64,000 nucleotides of DNA, taken from Terasakiella magnetica (GTDB lineage Bacteria; Pseudomonadota; Alphaproteobacteria; Rhodospirillales; Magnetospirillaceae). Of this stretch, positions 45,639-58,404 are shown in pieces; the first letter of the stretch is position 1; each line of letters starts with the position of its first letter. The notes under the pieces were generated by a model that did not search any database, was not told the DNA's origin, and saw only the letters and a list, made by a program, of their open reading frames with translations. Location: the NCBI GenBank assembly GCA_902729415.1, contig CACVCF010000445.1, positions 123,428 through 187,427 of the forward strand, in the 5' to 3' direction. The position numbers and the translations under genes were made by a program.

Positions 45639-45871
45639 CACGCTTGGCCGCTGGCCAGAATCTCGGTGAGGTAGGCCAAGGCCTCGAGGGCGCGCTCGGG
45701 CTCGACCTTTTCGGCGGCGAAATTACCGCCCGCGCCCAGGATGACGTAATCGCCCACCTGGACCTGTTCATCCAGCAGCATCAGGCTGGTGGTGCGCAGA
45801 GCACCAAAGGCCTCGACGGTGGCCGAGCCATTTTCCATGGCGACGATACGCGACGGAACTGCCATGCACAT
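45638..45871 (-). CDS. hupF: HupF, HypC-family chaperone
   Basis: 77 residues starting MCMAVPSRIV, with the invariant Cys2 and the GDYVILGAG signature of HypC proteins. It is a second member of the family in this cluster. In Rhizobium leguminosarum HupF protects the large-subunit precursor and carries cofactor at higher oxygen. Sits between hupD, with a 2-base gap, and hupK. Confidence 0.88.
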   Translation of the reverse strand: MCMAVPSRIVAMENGSATVEAFGALRTTSLMLLDEQVQVGDYVILGAGGNFAAEKVEPERALEALAYLTEILASGQA

Positions 45872-45873
45872 GG

Positions 45874-46359
45874 TCAGGCCGCCCGTTTGGGAGTCACCGC
45901 AAGGCCGATATCCTTCAATTCGGCGACCAGATTGTCCACCACCTCGGACAGCTTGGCGCCCACTTCCGGGGTGAGCTCCATGGACAGTTCGAATGATTTG
46001 GGCTCGATTCCGAACAAAACGATGGTCTTGGGCAACATATCGTGGAAGTTCAGGGCCCCCAGCATGTCTGACAGCCCGACCTGGTGGGGCGAAATGCGCG
46101 TCTTGAAAAAGGCGGGGATCTGGTCGCCGGTCAGGCGGGTGATGGTGCCCGGCTCCTTCTTGGCGCGCATGCAATCGGCAATCAGCAGGTAATCGGCGCC
46201 CGAGACCTGATCCAGGCAATCCATGCCCGAGGTGCCGCCGTCGATCACGTCCACCTCTTCCGGCAGATCGAAGCGCTCGAGCAATTGATTAACCGCATGG
46301 ACGCCGACGCCCTCGTCGGTGAGCAGGATGTTTCCGACGCCAAGAATCACCACATGCAT
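45874..46359 (-). CDS. hupD: Hydrogenase maturation endopeptidase (HybD/HupD)
   Basis: 161 residues. It cleaves the C-terminal tail of the large subunit after nickel insertion. The three nickel-sensing residues line up with those of E. coli HybD: Glu16 (LLTDEGVG), Asp62 (IADCM) and His92 (SPHQVG). Separated from the hybC-type large-subunit gene by 68 bases that hold a strong hairpin. Confidence 0.94.
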   Translation of the reverse strand: MHVVILGVGNILLTDEGVGVHAVNQLLERFDLPEEVDVIDGGTSGMDCLDQVSGADYLLIADCMRAKKEPGTITRLTGDQIPAFFKTRISPHQVGLSDMLGALNFHDMLPKTIVLFGIEPKSFELSMELTPEVGAKLSEVVDNLVAELKDIGLAVTPKRAA

Positions 46360-46389
46360 GGGCTTATCACTCTCACACGAAATTCCAAC

Positions 46390-46418
46390 ATTCCCCCTCC
46401 CCGGCGGGGAGGGGGAAT
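46390..46418. other. Strong intercistronic hairpin
   Basis: A 13-bp perfect stem ATTCCCCCTCCCC / GGGGAGGGGGAAT with a 3-base loop, between the large-subunit stop and hupD. No T tract follows on the minus strand, so it is more likely an mRNA stabiliser or partial attenuator that lets structural subunits exceed accessory proteins. Confidence 0.75.
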
Positions 46419-46427
46419 CGCAGTCTA

Positions 46428-48131
46428 CTACAGCGCCTTGACCTGGACGACTTCCTGATTGTCCTCGACCACGTGCACGGCACAGGCAAGGCAGGGGTCG
46501 AACGAGTGGATGGTGCGCAGCACTTCCAGCGGCAACTCGGCGTCGGCGATGGGATTATCCATCAGCGAGGCCTCGTAGGGGCCGATGACGTCGTTCTCGT
46601 CACGCGGACCGGCATTCCAGGTGCTGGGGACCACGCACTGGTAATTGGCGATCTTGCCGTCGCGGATCACGGTCCAGTGGGACAGCAGGCCGCGGGGCGC
46701 TTCATGGAAGCCAAAGCCCATGACTTCGCCTTTGGGGAAGGTTGGCTTGTTGAAGGTGGCCACATCGCCCTTGCCCATATTGGTCAAAAGCGCCTGCCAG
46801 TTCTGCACCAGCACTTCCTGCATGACCCCGGCGCGGACGGCGCGGGCGGCATGACGGCCGATGGTGGAATGCAGCGCCGCCAGCGGGATCTTCGAGCCCA
46901 ATAGCGATGATGCCGTGTCCAACAGCTTGGTGGCGTAGTTGATGGTCGGCTGATGCCCGGCGGCGATGCCGCACAGCACGTTGGCCAGCGGCCCCACCTG
47001 GGCGCGTTTGCCGTAGAAGGTGGGAGCCTTCAGCCAGGAATACTTACCATCGTCCTGGAAGTCGGTGTATTTGGGCGTGGTCTCGCCCTTATAGGGGTGC
47101 AGCGGGCCGGGCTTGGAATATTCGTACCAGGCATGCTTGACGCTTTCCTCGACGCCGTCGCGCAGGAAGGCGTCGCCGAAGGCGGTGATGGGCTTGTACT
47201 TGCCGATATCGGCATCGGGAATATAGCCGCCGGGGACCAGGAACTGGGTGCCCTTGCTGTCCATGGGGAAGTCGGGGCAGGACAGGTAATTGGTGACGCC
47301 GGCGCCGTATTTGGTCCAGTCGGCGTAGAAGGCGCCGATGGCGGCCACGTCCACCAGATAGACCTTGCGGACGAACTCGCCCAGGGCGTCCATATGCTCC
47401 TTCAGCTTCAGCAGGCGCTCGATGGTGAGCACCGACTGGCTGTCGGTGGCGATGGGGTTGGACACGCCGCCGACGGCAACGTTCTGGATGTGCGGCGACT
47501 TGGAGCCCAGCAGGGTGACGATCTTGTTGGCGTGACGCTGGGCGTCCAGCGCCTGAAGATAGTGCGCCACCGCCATCAGGTTGACTTCCGGTGACAGCTT
47601 CATGGCCGGATGGCCCCAATAGCCGTTGGTGAACGGCCCCAACTGGCCGCTGCCGACGAAGGTCTTCAGCTTTTCCAGGGTCTGGGTCATGACGTGGCGG
47701 TTGTTGAGCGGCCAGTCGCTGAGGCTTTCGGCCAATTGCGCCGTCTTGACGGGATCGGCCTTCAAGGCGCTGACCACGTCCACCCAGTCCAGCGCCGACA
47801 GGTGGTAGAAGTGGACGATGTGGTCGTGCAGGGCATGGGCCGAGATGATCATGTTCCGGATGAACTGGGCGTTCACCGGGATCTCCAGGTTCAAGGCGTT
47901 CTCGACCGCCCGCACCGAGGTGATGGCGTGCACGGTGGTGCAGACGCCGCAGATGCGCTGGGTGATGGCCCAGGCGTCGCGCGGGTCGCGCCCCAGCAAG
48001 ATCAGCTCGACGCCGCGCCACATCTGGCCCGACGACCAAGCCTTGGTGACCTTGCCCCCGTCGACCTCGACGTCGATGCGAAGATGGCCTTCAATCCGGG
48101 TAATGGGATCGATGGTGATTCTCTTGGTCAC
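46428..48131 (-). CDS. hybC: [NiFe] hydrogenase large subunit, Hyb type
   Basis: 567 residues. The NiFe site is bound by CGVC (Cys61, Cys64, in RICGVCTTVH) and by DPCLACAVH (Cys547, Cys550). Cleavage after His553 would remove a 14-residue tail. N-terminal DPITRIEGHLRIDVEV is typical. Exported with HybO through the Tat path as a folded pair. The subunit order O-A-B-C marks a group 1c-like enzyme that feeds quinone through a HybA/HybB module. Confidence 0.96.
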   Translation of the reverse strand: MTKRITIDPITRIEGHLRIDVEVDGGKVTKAWSSGQMWRGVELILLGRDPRDAWAITQRICGVCTTVHAITSVRAVENALNLEIPVNAQFIRNMIISAHALHDHIVHFYHLSALDWVDVVSALKADPVKTAQLAESLSDWPLNNRHVMTQTLEKLKTFVGSGQLGPFTNGYWGHPAMKLSPEVNLMAVAHYLQALDAQRHANKIVTLLGSKSPHIQNVAVGGVSNPIATDSQSVLTIERLLKLKEHMDALGEFVRKVYLVDVAAIGAFYADWTKYGAGVTNYLSCPDFPMDSKGTQFLVPGGYIPDADIGKYKPITAFGDAFLRDGVEESVKHAWYEYSKPGPLHPYKGETTPKYTDFQDDGKYSWLKAPTFYGKRAQVGPLANVLCGIAAGHQPTINYATKLLDTASSLLGSKIPLAALHSTIGRHAARAVRAGVMQEVLVQNWQALLTNMGKGDVATFNKPTFPKGEVMGFGFHEAPRGLLSHWTVIRDGKIANYQCVVPSTWNAGPRDENDVIGPYEASLMDNPIADAELPLEVLRTIHSFDPCLACAVHVVEDNQEVVQVKAL

Positions 48132-48144
48132 AGCTCAGGTCTCC

Positions 48145-49350
48145 TTACTCGGCGGCCGTCGAGGTCGAATGGCCGGGTAGAACGGGGAATTTCCGGACGA
48201 ACACGATATAGGCCAGCACCTCGATGGCGATGACGCCGATGGTGACCATCATTTCGGGAACCGACGGGAAGTAGTGCCAGCCCGGCCCGGTGTCATAAGC
48301 CACCAGGAAGGCGTCGATACGGTACAGAACGGCACCGGTCAGCATGCTCATGGCCGCCCCCAGCAGCTTGGACAGCCGCTTGCGGTTGGCCGGGGTGGAC
48401 AGCACTACGACGGGATAGATGAACGCCGCCATCTCGATCAGGAACATCAGGCTTTTGATGCCCGACGAGAAGATCTTGCCGAGATGGCCGCGCAGAACCA
48501 GATCGCCCAGGCGGATGGCCAGATAGGCAATCAGAATGCCCATGATGATCTTGCCGATCTTGGACAACAGCGGCAGTTCGTCGGCGATGTCGCGCTTGAA
48601 TCCGATCGCGGCCAGGGTCGCTTCCAAGATGACGATGGCGAATCCCATGCACACGGCGGTCAGAAGGAACAGCAGCGGCAAAAGCGGCGTCTGCCACAGC
48701 GGATGGATCTGGTAGCCGAATACCACCAGCAGCGATCCCAGTGAGGATTGGTGCATGGTCGGCAGCAGCACGCCCAGGCCGATGAAGACGAACATCATCT
48801 TGTTCAGCTTGGCCTTGACGTTCTTCAGGCCCAGATGTTCGAGAAAGGCGGGCGAGAACTCGATCCACAGCACCAGGATGTAACAGCTGATGCAGGCCGC
48901 GACTTCGAACATCACCGAACCGGGTTGGGCATAGCCGGGCGACAAGATGTGCCAGAAGTTCCAGTAGCGGCCGAGATCGATCAGCACCGACAGGCCGCCC
49001 AGGGAATAGCCGAACAGCGAGGCGGTCAGCGCCGGGCGTACCAGATGGTGATACTCGCCCTTGTTGAGGATGTAGGTGATCAGGGCCATGGCGTAACCGC
49101 CGCAGGCAAAGCCGGTGGCGATGACCACATCCCACACCACCCAGATGCCCCAGGGATAGCCGTTATTGATATTGGTGACCGCGCCCAGGCCATACATGAA
49201 GCGCTGGGCCATGAAGTACATGGCGACGGTGATCAGGGCTCCCAGCACCAGAGTGAAAGGACTGATCAGGGTGCCGCCGATGGCGGCATGCGTGGCCTTG
49301 GGCTTGCGATTGGCCCGCGCGACCTCGCTGGGGATGGGGTGATTAACCAT
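48145..49350 (-). CDS. hybB: HybB, membrane quinone-reducing subunit
   Basis: 401 residues and about ten transmembrane helices of the NrfD/HybB family (for example GYPWGIWVVWDVVIATGFACGG). No haem-ligand pattern is needed in this family; quinone exchange is with HybA. The start is ATG 49350, overlapping the hybA end by 8 bases. The longer reading upstream is hybA in another frame. Ends 13 bases before the large-subunit start. Confidence 0.93.
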   Translation of the reverse strand: MVNHPIPSEVARANRKPKATHAAIGGTLISPFTLVLGALITVAMYFMAQRFMYGLGAVTNINNGYPWGIWVVWDVVIATGFACGGYAMALITYILNKGEYHHLVRPALTASLFGYSLGGLSVLIDLGRYWNFWHILSPGYAQPGSVMFEVAACISCYILVLWIEFSPAFLEHLGLKNVKAKLNKMMFVFIGLGVLLPTMHQSSLGSLLVVFGYQIHPLWQTPLLPLLFLLTAVCMGFAIVILEATLAAIGFKRDIADELPLLSKIGKIIMGILIAYLAIRLGDLVLRGHLGKIFSSGIKSLMFLIEMAAFIYPVVVLSTPANRKRLSKLLGAAMSMLTGAVLYRIDAFLVAYDTGPGWHYFPSVPEMMVTIGVIAIEVLAYIVFVRKFPVLPGHSTSTAAE

Positions 49351-50359
49351 GGGTGTGGCCCCCCTTCGGGTCGAAGATATCCTCGTCATCGTCATGGTGG
49401 TCCTTGGAGCCGCGCCAGGCGGCGGCCACCAGACCGGCCAGGGCGACACCCGGCAGGATCAACCCACCGTAAAGGGTGTGCTGCAAGGTCTCGGAATCGG
49501 CCGCATAGGACCGTTCCGGCAGCCCGACGGGCAGCCCCAGCTTGTCGAACGGCACGCCGGAGAGGTAGCGCACCTGGGTGCCGCCCACTTCCTTGGCGCC
49601 ATAGACCTGATCCACATACTCGGCGGCGGCCTTTTCGTGGGTATCGCCGGAATTGACGGTGCGACGGGGATAGAGGTTGGGCTCGCCCGGCTTCATGGCC
49701 TTGCGGCGGTCGATTTCCGCCGACAGAGCCTGATGCGGCCCGAAGATGGTGGCGCCGGTGGGGCAGCGGTCGGCACAGGCCGGGATCTTACCCTCGGCCT
49801 GGATGTGGCGGCACAGCTGACACTTGGCGATCTGCGGCGTCGGTGTGTCGTACTGGAACTGGGGAACGCCGAAGGGGCAGGCGGCGACGCAATAGCGGCA
49901 GCCGATGCAGGCGTCCTTGTTATAGCCGACGATGCCGGTCTTCTCGTCCTTGGTCATGGCCGAAACCGGGCAGGCCGAGACGCAGGAGGGGTCGCCGCAA
50001 TGCAGACACGACCGCTTGATATGGGCAAAACCGTTCTCGGCCTTGTCCTTATGCTCCATGGTGCCGTGCTGGTAGATCTTGATGACGGTGTAGGTATAGC
50101 CCGACAGCTCGAGCGGCGTGTCCCACAGCTTTTCGCCGATGGTGTCTTCCAACGGCAGGTTGTTGACTTCCTTGCAGCCGGACATGCAGGCCTTGCAGCC
50201 GATGCACAGCGTCGCGTCATAGAGCAGGCCTACGGCTTGGTCCGGGATCGTCTTGTTCTCCCGGGCCTCGGCGGGGGCGGGCGTCAAGGTGGCGCAGGCG
50301 GCGGCCGCCGCCGTGCCACTTACCGCTTTGCGCAAGAAATGGCGTCTGGTGATGGTCAT
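49343..50359 (-). CDS. hybA: HybA, periplasmic 4x[4Fe-4S] subunit
   Basis: 338 residues. A Tat signal (TRRHFLRKAVSG) comes first, then four cluster motifs: CIGCKACMSGC, CLHCGDPSCVSACP, CIGCRYCVAACP, and CQLC paired with CADRCP. A C-terminal helix near residues 295-312 (YGGLILPGVALAGLVAAAW) anchors it, followed by a His/Asp-rich tail. It carries electrons from HybO to HybB. Starts 6 bases after hybO stops. Confidence 0.94.
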   Translation of the reverse strand: MTITRRHFLRKAVSGTAAAAACATLTPAPAEARENKTIPDQAVGLLYDATLCIGCKACMSGCKEVNNLPLEDTIGEKLWDTPLELSGYTYTVIKIYQHGTMEHKDKAENGFAHIKRSCLHCGDPSCVSACPVSAMTKDEKTGIVGYNKDACIGCRYCVAACPFGVPQFQYDTPTPQIAKCQLCRHIQAEGKIPACADRCPTGATIFGPHQALSAEIDRRKAMKPGEPNLYPRRTVNSGDTHEKAAAEYVDQVYGAKEVGGTQVRYLSGVPFDKLGLPVGLPERSYAADSETLQHTLYGGLILPGVALAGLVAAAWRGSKDHHDDDEDIFDPKGGHTHG

Positions 50360-50365
50360 GACGAC

Positions 50366-51496
50366 TTACCCCTGCTTGCCGGAATCCTGGCCATCCTCGG
50401 ACTTACCGAGATTGCCCACCAGCTTGGCGCCTGCACCGATGGCCAGGCCGCCGACCGCGGCGACCGTGGCGATGGCGCCGATGGAGGCACCCGCACCCTG
50501 CTGCTCCTCGATCCGGGGATAGCCCACCGGCGGACGCTGGTTCTGCAACTCGGCCAGAGCGTGGATGGGCTTGGCGAAGCCGATGCCCTTTTCGGTGCAG
50601 CCGATGCAAGGGTGACCGGTACCCACCGGCCACGAGCCGGACCCGACATCGTTGAACAAGATGGCCGGACAATTGGCGTAGGTCTCGGGGCCTTTGCAGC
50701 CCAGCTTGTAGAGGCAATAGCCCTTGCGGTGGCCTTCGTCACCGAAGTCCAGGGCAAAGCGCCCGGCGTCGAAATGGGCGCGGCGTTCGCAATTCTCGTG
50801 GATGAGACGGGAATAGGCGAATTTGGGACGGCCCTTGTCGTCCACGGCGGGCAGAGTTCCGAAGGTCAGGAAATGGACCACGGTGGACAGGAAGTTATAG
50901 GGGTTGGGCGGGCAGCCGGGGATGGTGATCACCGGCTTGCCGACCAGGATCTCCGGCACGCCGGTGGAGCCGGTGGGGTTGGGCGGCGTCGACGGCATGC
51001 CGCCCCACGAGGCGCAAGAGCCGATGGCGATTACTGCGGCTGCGCCCTCGGCCACTTCCTTGGTCAGCTGCAGGGCGGTCTTGCCGCCGATCTTGCAGTA
51101 GATGCCGCCGTCCTTGACCGGGATGGCACCTTCGATCACCAGGACGTACTTGCCCCAGTTCTTCTTCATGGCGGCTTCGCGGGCGGCCTCGATCTGATGG
51201 CCGGCGGCGGCGAACAGAGTTTCGTGGTAGTCGAGCGAGATGATCTCCAGGATCAGCTTCTCGATGGTGGGATGCTCTGCCCGCAGCATGGATTCGGTGC
51301 AGCCGGTACACTCCTGGAAGTGCAGCCAGATCACGCTGGGGCGTTCTTTCGAGGTCATCGCCTCGACGATCTCGGCTTCGGCTCCCTTGGGCAGGCCCAT
51401 GGTCGCGGCCATGGCGGCGCAGAACTTCAGGAAGTCGCGGCGTTCGAGGTTGAAGCGGGTCTCGATTTCGCGGGAAATTTCGGTGTCGTCGTACAT
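50366..51496 (-). CDS. hybO: [NiFe] hydrogenase small subunit, Hyb type
   Basis: 376 residues. The Tat signal ERRDFLKFCAAMAATMG precedes the proximal-cluster motif ECTGCTES, then GSCASWGG, IPGCPPNP, the distal/medial Cys and His set (IHENCERR, GYCLYKLGCKGP, HPCIGCTEKG) and a C-terminal hydrophobic helix. Position two of the proximal motif is Gly, not the extra Cys of oxygen-tolerant group 1d enzymes. The start is ATG 51496 behind GGTGGGGGACA. First gene of the cluster, 145 bases below a sigma-54 promoter. Confidence 0.95.
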   Translation of the reverse strand: MYDDTEISREIETRFNLERRDFLKFCAAMAATMGLPKGAEAEIVEAMTSKERPSVIWLHFQECTGCTESMLRAEHPTIEKLILEIISLDYHETLFAAAGHQIEAAREAAMKKNWGKYVLVIEGAIPVKDGGIYCKIGGKTALQLTKEVAEGAAAVIAIGSCASWGGMPSTPPNPTGSTGVPEILVGKPVITIPGCPPNPYNFLSTVVHFLTFGTLPAVDDKGRPKFAYSRLIHENCERRAHFDAGRFALDFGDEGHRKGYCLYKLGCKGPETYANCPAILFNDVGSGSWPVGTGHPCIGCTEKGIGFAKPIHALAELQNQRPPVGYPRIEEQQGAGASIGAIATVAAVGGLAIGAGAKLVGNLGKSEDGQDSGKQG

Positions 51497-51652
51497 TGTC
51501 CCCCACCTTGTCTGGCGCATCGGGCTGGCCGAATAACGGGGGACGGATCATCTTTGCGGATCGTGTCGAGTGACGCGGGATGTTCTCCCTGCCGATCCGC
51601 CCCAGACGCCCCCCCGAAATTCTCGGTTCATCGGTTGTGCAGAAGCTAATCC

Positions 51653-51667
51653 GCAAAGACCGTGCCA
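51653..51667 (-). promoter_or_regulatory. Sigma-54 (RpoN) promoter of the hydrogenase cluster
   Basis: On the minus strand TGGCACGGTCTTTGC has the -24 TGGCAC and -12 TTGC separated by exactly five bases, a near-ideal RpoN site. Transcription would start near 51641, leaving a leader of about 145 bases before hybO. RpoN control with a HupR/HoxA-type activator is established for hydrogenase operons in related bacteria. Confidence 0.85.
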
Positions 51668-51941
51668 ACTCGCTTGGGTAGGCTCGGGGGTGTGGGGGAA
51701 TACCACCAATACCGGGAAAGCAATGCTCTAAGTGGGGGCTGGTGGAGCCGTTCCAAACCATGGGGCTGGATCTGGTGGAAAGTTTGTATCCACAGGTGGA
51801 ATTAATATTTCCATAGGTGGGGTGTGGTGCCGCTCTCAGGCTGGTGTTTGCTGGGCGGCATGGTCTTCTACCTATGGGCGTTTTGACTTTTTGAGCAGTG
51901 CAGTAAATTGATCCGCAACAGTTTTGTGGTCATGTCTTTCG
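51668..51941. promoter_or_regulatory. Upstream region with candidate enhancer pair
   Basis: Gene-free. Two direct copies of TCCA(C/T)AGGTGG at 51789-51799 and 51810-51820 are 21 bases apart, two helical turns, and flank the AT-rich ATTAATATTT. They lie 120-155 bases above the -24 element, the usual place for an NtrC-type activator and IHF. A related minus-strand sequence CCCATAGGTAG lies near 51870. Confidence 0.5.
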
Positions 51942-52643
51942 TCAGGCGAGGTCGAACAGAAGGAATTCGGTTTCGCTTTGAGCGGTGATGGTAAGGGTCT
52001 CGACTGCTTCGATGGCGGCACCGTCACCGGTGGAGAGTATCTGACCATTCACCGAAAGGCTGCCGTCCACCACCTGGATCCAGGCGCCGCGTCCCGCCAC
52101 CAGGGTATGGCGAAGCGAGGCATTGGTATCTAGCACGGAGGCGTGAATCCGGACGTCCTGATGGATGGGAAGCGCCCCTTCGACACCGCCGGGGGCGGCA
52201 ATCAGGAATAGGCGGTTGCGTTTGGCGGCGTCGGGAAAGGTGGCTTGTTCGTAAGAGGGGGGCAACCCCTCTTGGTTGGGTAAAATCCAGATTTGCAGGA
52301 GGCGGACATCGTCTTGGCGTGATGCGTTGTATTCGCTGTGGCGAACTCCGGTTCCGGCCGACATGCGCTGGACGTCGCCGCGCCTCAGGATGCCGGTTCC
52401 TCCGGTGGTGTCCTTGTGCTCTAAGGCGCCGCGAACCACGTAGGTGACAATCTCCATGTCGCGGTGGCCGTGGGTGGCAAAGCCGGTGCTTGGCCGCACT
52501 ACGTCGTCGTTGATGACCCGCAATGCCCGGAATCCCATCTGCCGGGGGTCATGGTAATCGGCGAAAGAGAAGCTATGGCGGCTGTTCAGCCAGCCGTGGT
52601 CGGCATGGCCACGGGCATCGGAGGGGCGAAGGGTGATGGTCAT
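51942..52643 (-). CDS. Pirin-family protein (YhhW-like)
   Basis: 233 residues, bicupin. The metal-binding His and Glu are seen in GFATHGHRDMEIVTYVVRG and GTGVRHSEYN. YhhW-type pirins have quercetin 2,3-dioxygenase activity in vitro; the physiological role is unclear and may be redox sensing. The start is ATG 52643 (MTITLRPSDARG) with GAGG 8 bases ahead. A longer reading upstream lacks a ribosome site. It lies on the same strand as the hydrogenase cluster but 445 bases away, with the sigma-54 promoter between. Confidence 0.88.
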   Translation of the reverse strand: MTITLRPSDARGHADHGWLNSRHSFSFADYHDPRQMGFRALRVINDDVVRPSTGFATHGHRDMEIVTYVVRGALEHKDTTGGTGILRRGDVQRMSAGTGVRHSEYNASRQDDVRLLQIWILPNQEGLPPSYEQATFPDAAKRNRLFLIAAPGGVEGALPIHQDVRIHASVLDTNASLRHTLVAGRGAWIQVVDGSLSVNGQILSTGDGAAIEAVETLTITAQSETEFLLFDLA

Positions 52644-52791
52644 GGCAGGAACCTCGTTGGCGATGGGCTTGATCTGACTGGACTCTACCCCGCACAAGTT
52701 GTGCGCAACAATCGCCTGTCTATGCACAATATTGTTTACTATTGGGAAACTATGTCTCCTGATCGATAGAGTCGTTTTTGCGCCATGATCA

Positions 52792-55334
52792 TCACGGGGT
52801 CCACGGCGTGAACGAGGTCAGAAACCGTGTCATATCCTCGGCGGGCAGAGGGCGGCTGACGAGGTAGCCCTGCATCACGTCGCATTGCAATAACTGCAGA
52901 TAATGGGCTTGGTCCAAGGCCTCGACCCCCTCGGCAATGACCTCAAGGCCGAGGCTGTGGCCCAAGGCGATCACCGCTTTGACGATGGAGGCGTTGCCGC
53001 TGTTTCTCGTCATGTCGCGGACGAAGGAGAGGTCCACCTTCAGCTTATGCACCTCCAATTGCTGGAGATAGGCGAGCGAGGAATAGCCGGTGCCGAAATC
53101 GTCGATGGACAGCCGCACCCCAAGCGCCTTGATGTCGGCCAGAGCCTTAAACGAGCGGTCACGATCCTCCATGACGAAGCTTTCGGTGATTTCCAGCTCC
53201 AATTGCTGGGGGGAAATTCCGGTTTCTTGCAAGACACGCTGGACCGAATCGAGCAGATGGCCACGGCTGAGTTGGACGGTCGAGATATTGACCGCTGTCT
53301 GGCGCGGCGCCAGACCGGCATCTGACCATTTCTTGATCTGCCGACAGGCGGTTTGCAGCACCCAGTCACCCAAACCCACGATCAGGCCGCATTCCTCGGC
53401 CAGCGGAATAAACGCGGCGGGTGAGATCATCCCGCGTTGGGGATGGGCCCAACGGACCAGGGCTTCAAGGCCGACGATTTTGCCGCTGACAAGGTCAACT
53501 TGCGGCTGATAGTGAAGACATAGCTCGTCCCGGTCCAAGGCGCGGCGCAGCCCGGCTTCGAGAGACAGGCGCTCCCTGGCGCGGGATGTCATTTCCGGTG
53601 AGAAGAAGCGCAGGCTGCCGCGCCCTTGCGCCTTGGCCTGATGGAGTGCCGTATCGGCATTGCGCTGCAAGGTCTCGGCATCCCGGCCATCGGCGGGGTA
53701 CAGCACGATGCCGACGCGGGCTCCCACATAGACGGTGTCGCCGTCGAGCTGATAGGGCAGGGACAGCGCATCGACCATGCGCTGGGCCACAAGGTCGACG
53801 CCGGGACCATTGGCGGTGCGTTCGGCAATGATATTGAATTCGTCGCCGCCGATGCGGGCGATGCCGTCGGTGCCGGGCAGCACCTCCTGCAGCCGCTTGG
53901 CGACTTCGATCAGCAAGCGGTCCCCGGCGCCGTGGCCAAGGCTTTCATTAATGATTTTGAAGTTGTCGAGATCGACGCTCAACAGGGAAAACTCGGACCG
54001 GTCGTGCTCGGCCTGCTGGATGGCGTGGGCCAGCAATTCGGCGAATAAAGCCCGGTTGGGCAAGCCGGTCAACGGGTCGCGGTGGGCAAAGAACTCCAGC
54101 CTCTGCTCGGCATAGCGGCGCTGTGTAATATCGCAAAAGGAACCGCGCAGCCCCAGCATCTGGCCGGAATCGCTGAAAACCGACTGTGCCACGTACTCAA
54201 CCCAATGTTCGGTCCCATTCTTGGCGTGAATGCGCAAGATCAGCGGCGCAGCATCATCGTCGTCGCCACTGCGGCCATGTGACCTCCAGCTCTCCAGATC
54301 GTCGGGGTGAATGATCTTTTCCATCAGGCCGACATTGGTGAAGAACTCGGCCGGTGCATATCCCGAGACCTTGGCGCAGGCTGGCGATACGTACAGATAG
54401 CTGCCGTCCGGTCCTGACCAGAACTCCCAGTTGGGAGAGTAATCTGCGAGAATTCTGTATTTTTCCTCGCTGCGCTCCAGCAGCGCGGTACGGCTTGCCA
54501 CCAATTGTTCGAGGAAGCGCTGCAACCGGCTCAATTCCATATGGGTGCGCACGCGCGCCCGGACCTCGTCGATATCGAACGGTTTGGTAATGTAGTCGGC
54601 GCCGCCGAGGGCGAACCCCTTGACCTTTTGTTGGCTGGCGTCCACCACCGTGACGAAGATGACCGGGATATGGTTGCCGACAGGCAAGGCCTTGATGCGG
54701 CGGCAGACCTCGTAGCCATCCATTTCAGGCATCACGATGTCGAGCAGCACCAGATCGGGCGGAAATGTTCCTTGCACCAGCTCAAGCGCCTTGACGCCGG
54801 AATTGGCGACCATGATGCGGTAATCGTTCTTTAGGGCTTCGAGTAATTCATGAATGTTTTCGGGAACATCATCGACGACAAGCAGTGTCTGCGGCTGGGC
54901 CGAACTGTCATGCGCATCATCACCAAACAGAGCCGAATGCTTTCGATACCGCTGTAATTCCAGTTGGGTATTCACGCGCAGGCGCAGCAATTCGGGAATG
55001 ACCGGCTTGGTGATGTAATCGGCAACACCGAGTTTAAGTCCGTGCGCCTCGTCAGCCACTTCGGCCAATGCGGTGACGAAGATCACCGGAATATCCGCCG
55101 TCATTGGGTTGAGCTTCAAATGGGACAAGGTGGTATAGCCGTCCATCCCCGGCATCTTGATGTCGAGCAGAATCAGGTCGGGTTGAGGCTGTCGCAGGGC
55201 GAGATCAAGTGCCTTTTCACCGCTGGTCGCGGCGGTAATGGCATAGTCCTGGCGCAGAATGTTGATTAGGGCATGCAGATTCTCATGGATGTCATCGACG
55301 ATGAGAATACGCGGACGATCCTCTGCTGCTCCGG

Positions 55335-55338
<4 letters not shown>
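52792..55338 (-). CDS. REC-REC-PAS-GGDEF-EAL response regulator
   Basis: 848 residues. Two receivers (about 10-125 and 150-270) each have a phospho-Asp ([28 protein letters not shown]) and the conserved Lys (DYITKP). A PAS domain follows (about 300-410), then GGDEF with RIGGDEF intact and EAL with [21 protein letters not shown] and AEGVE. Both c-di-GMP activities look possible. Coupled by a 4-base overlap to the hybrid kinase upstream, its likely phospho-donor. Confidence 0.92.
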
Positions 55339-58370
<3,032 letters not shown>

Positions 58371-58404
58371 CGTCCCTCCTTCTGCTTGGGACCCGTGCCG
58401 CCGG

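Noticed and set aside
50366..51496. Oxygen-tolerant (six-Cys proximal cluster) hydrogenase
   Set aside because: The proximal motif is ECTGCTES with Gly, so the extra Cys needed is absent.
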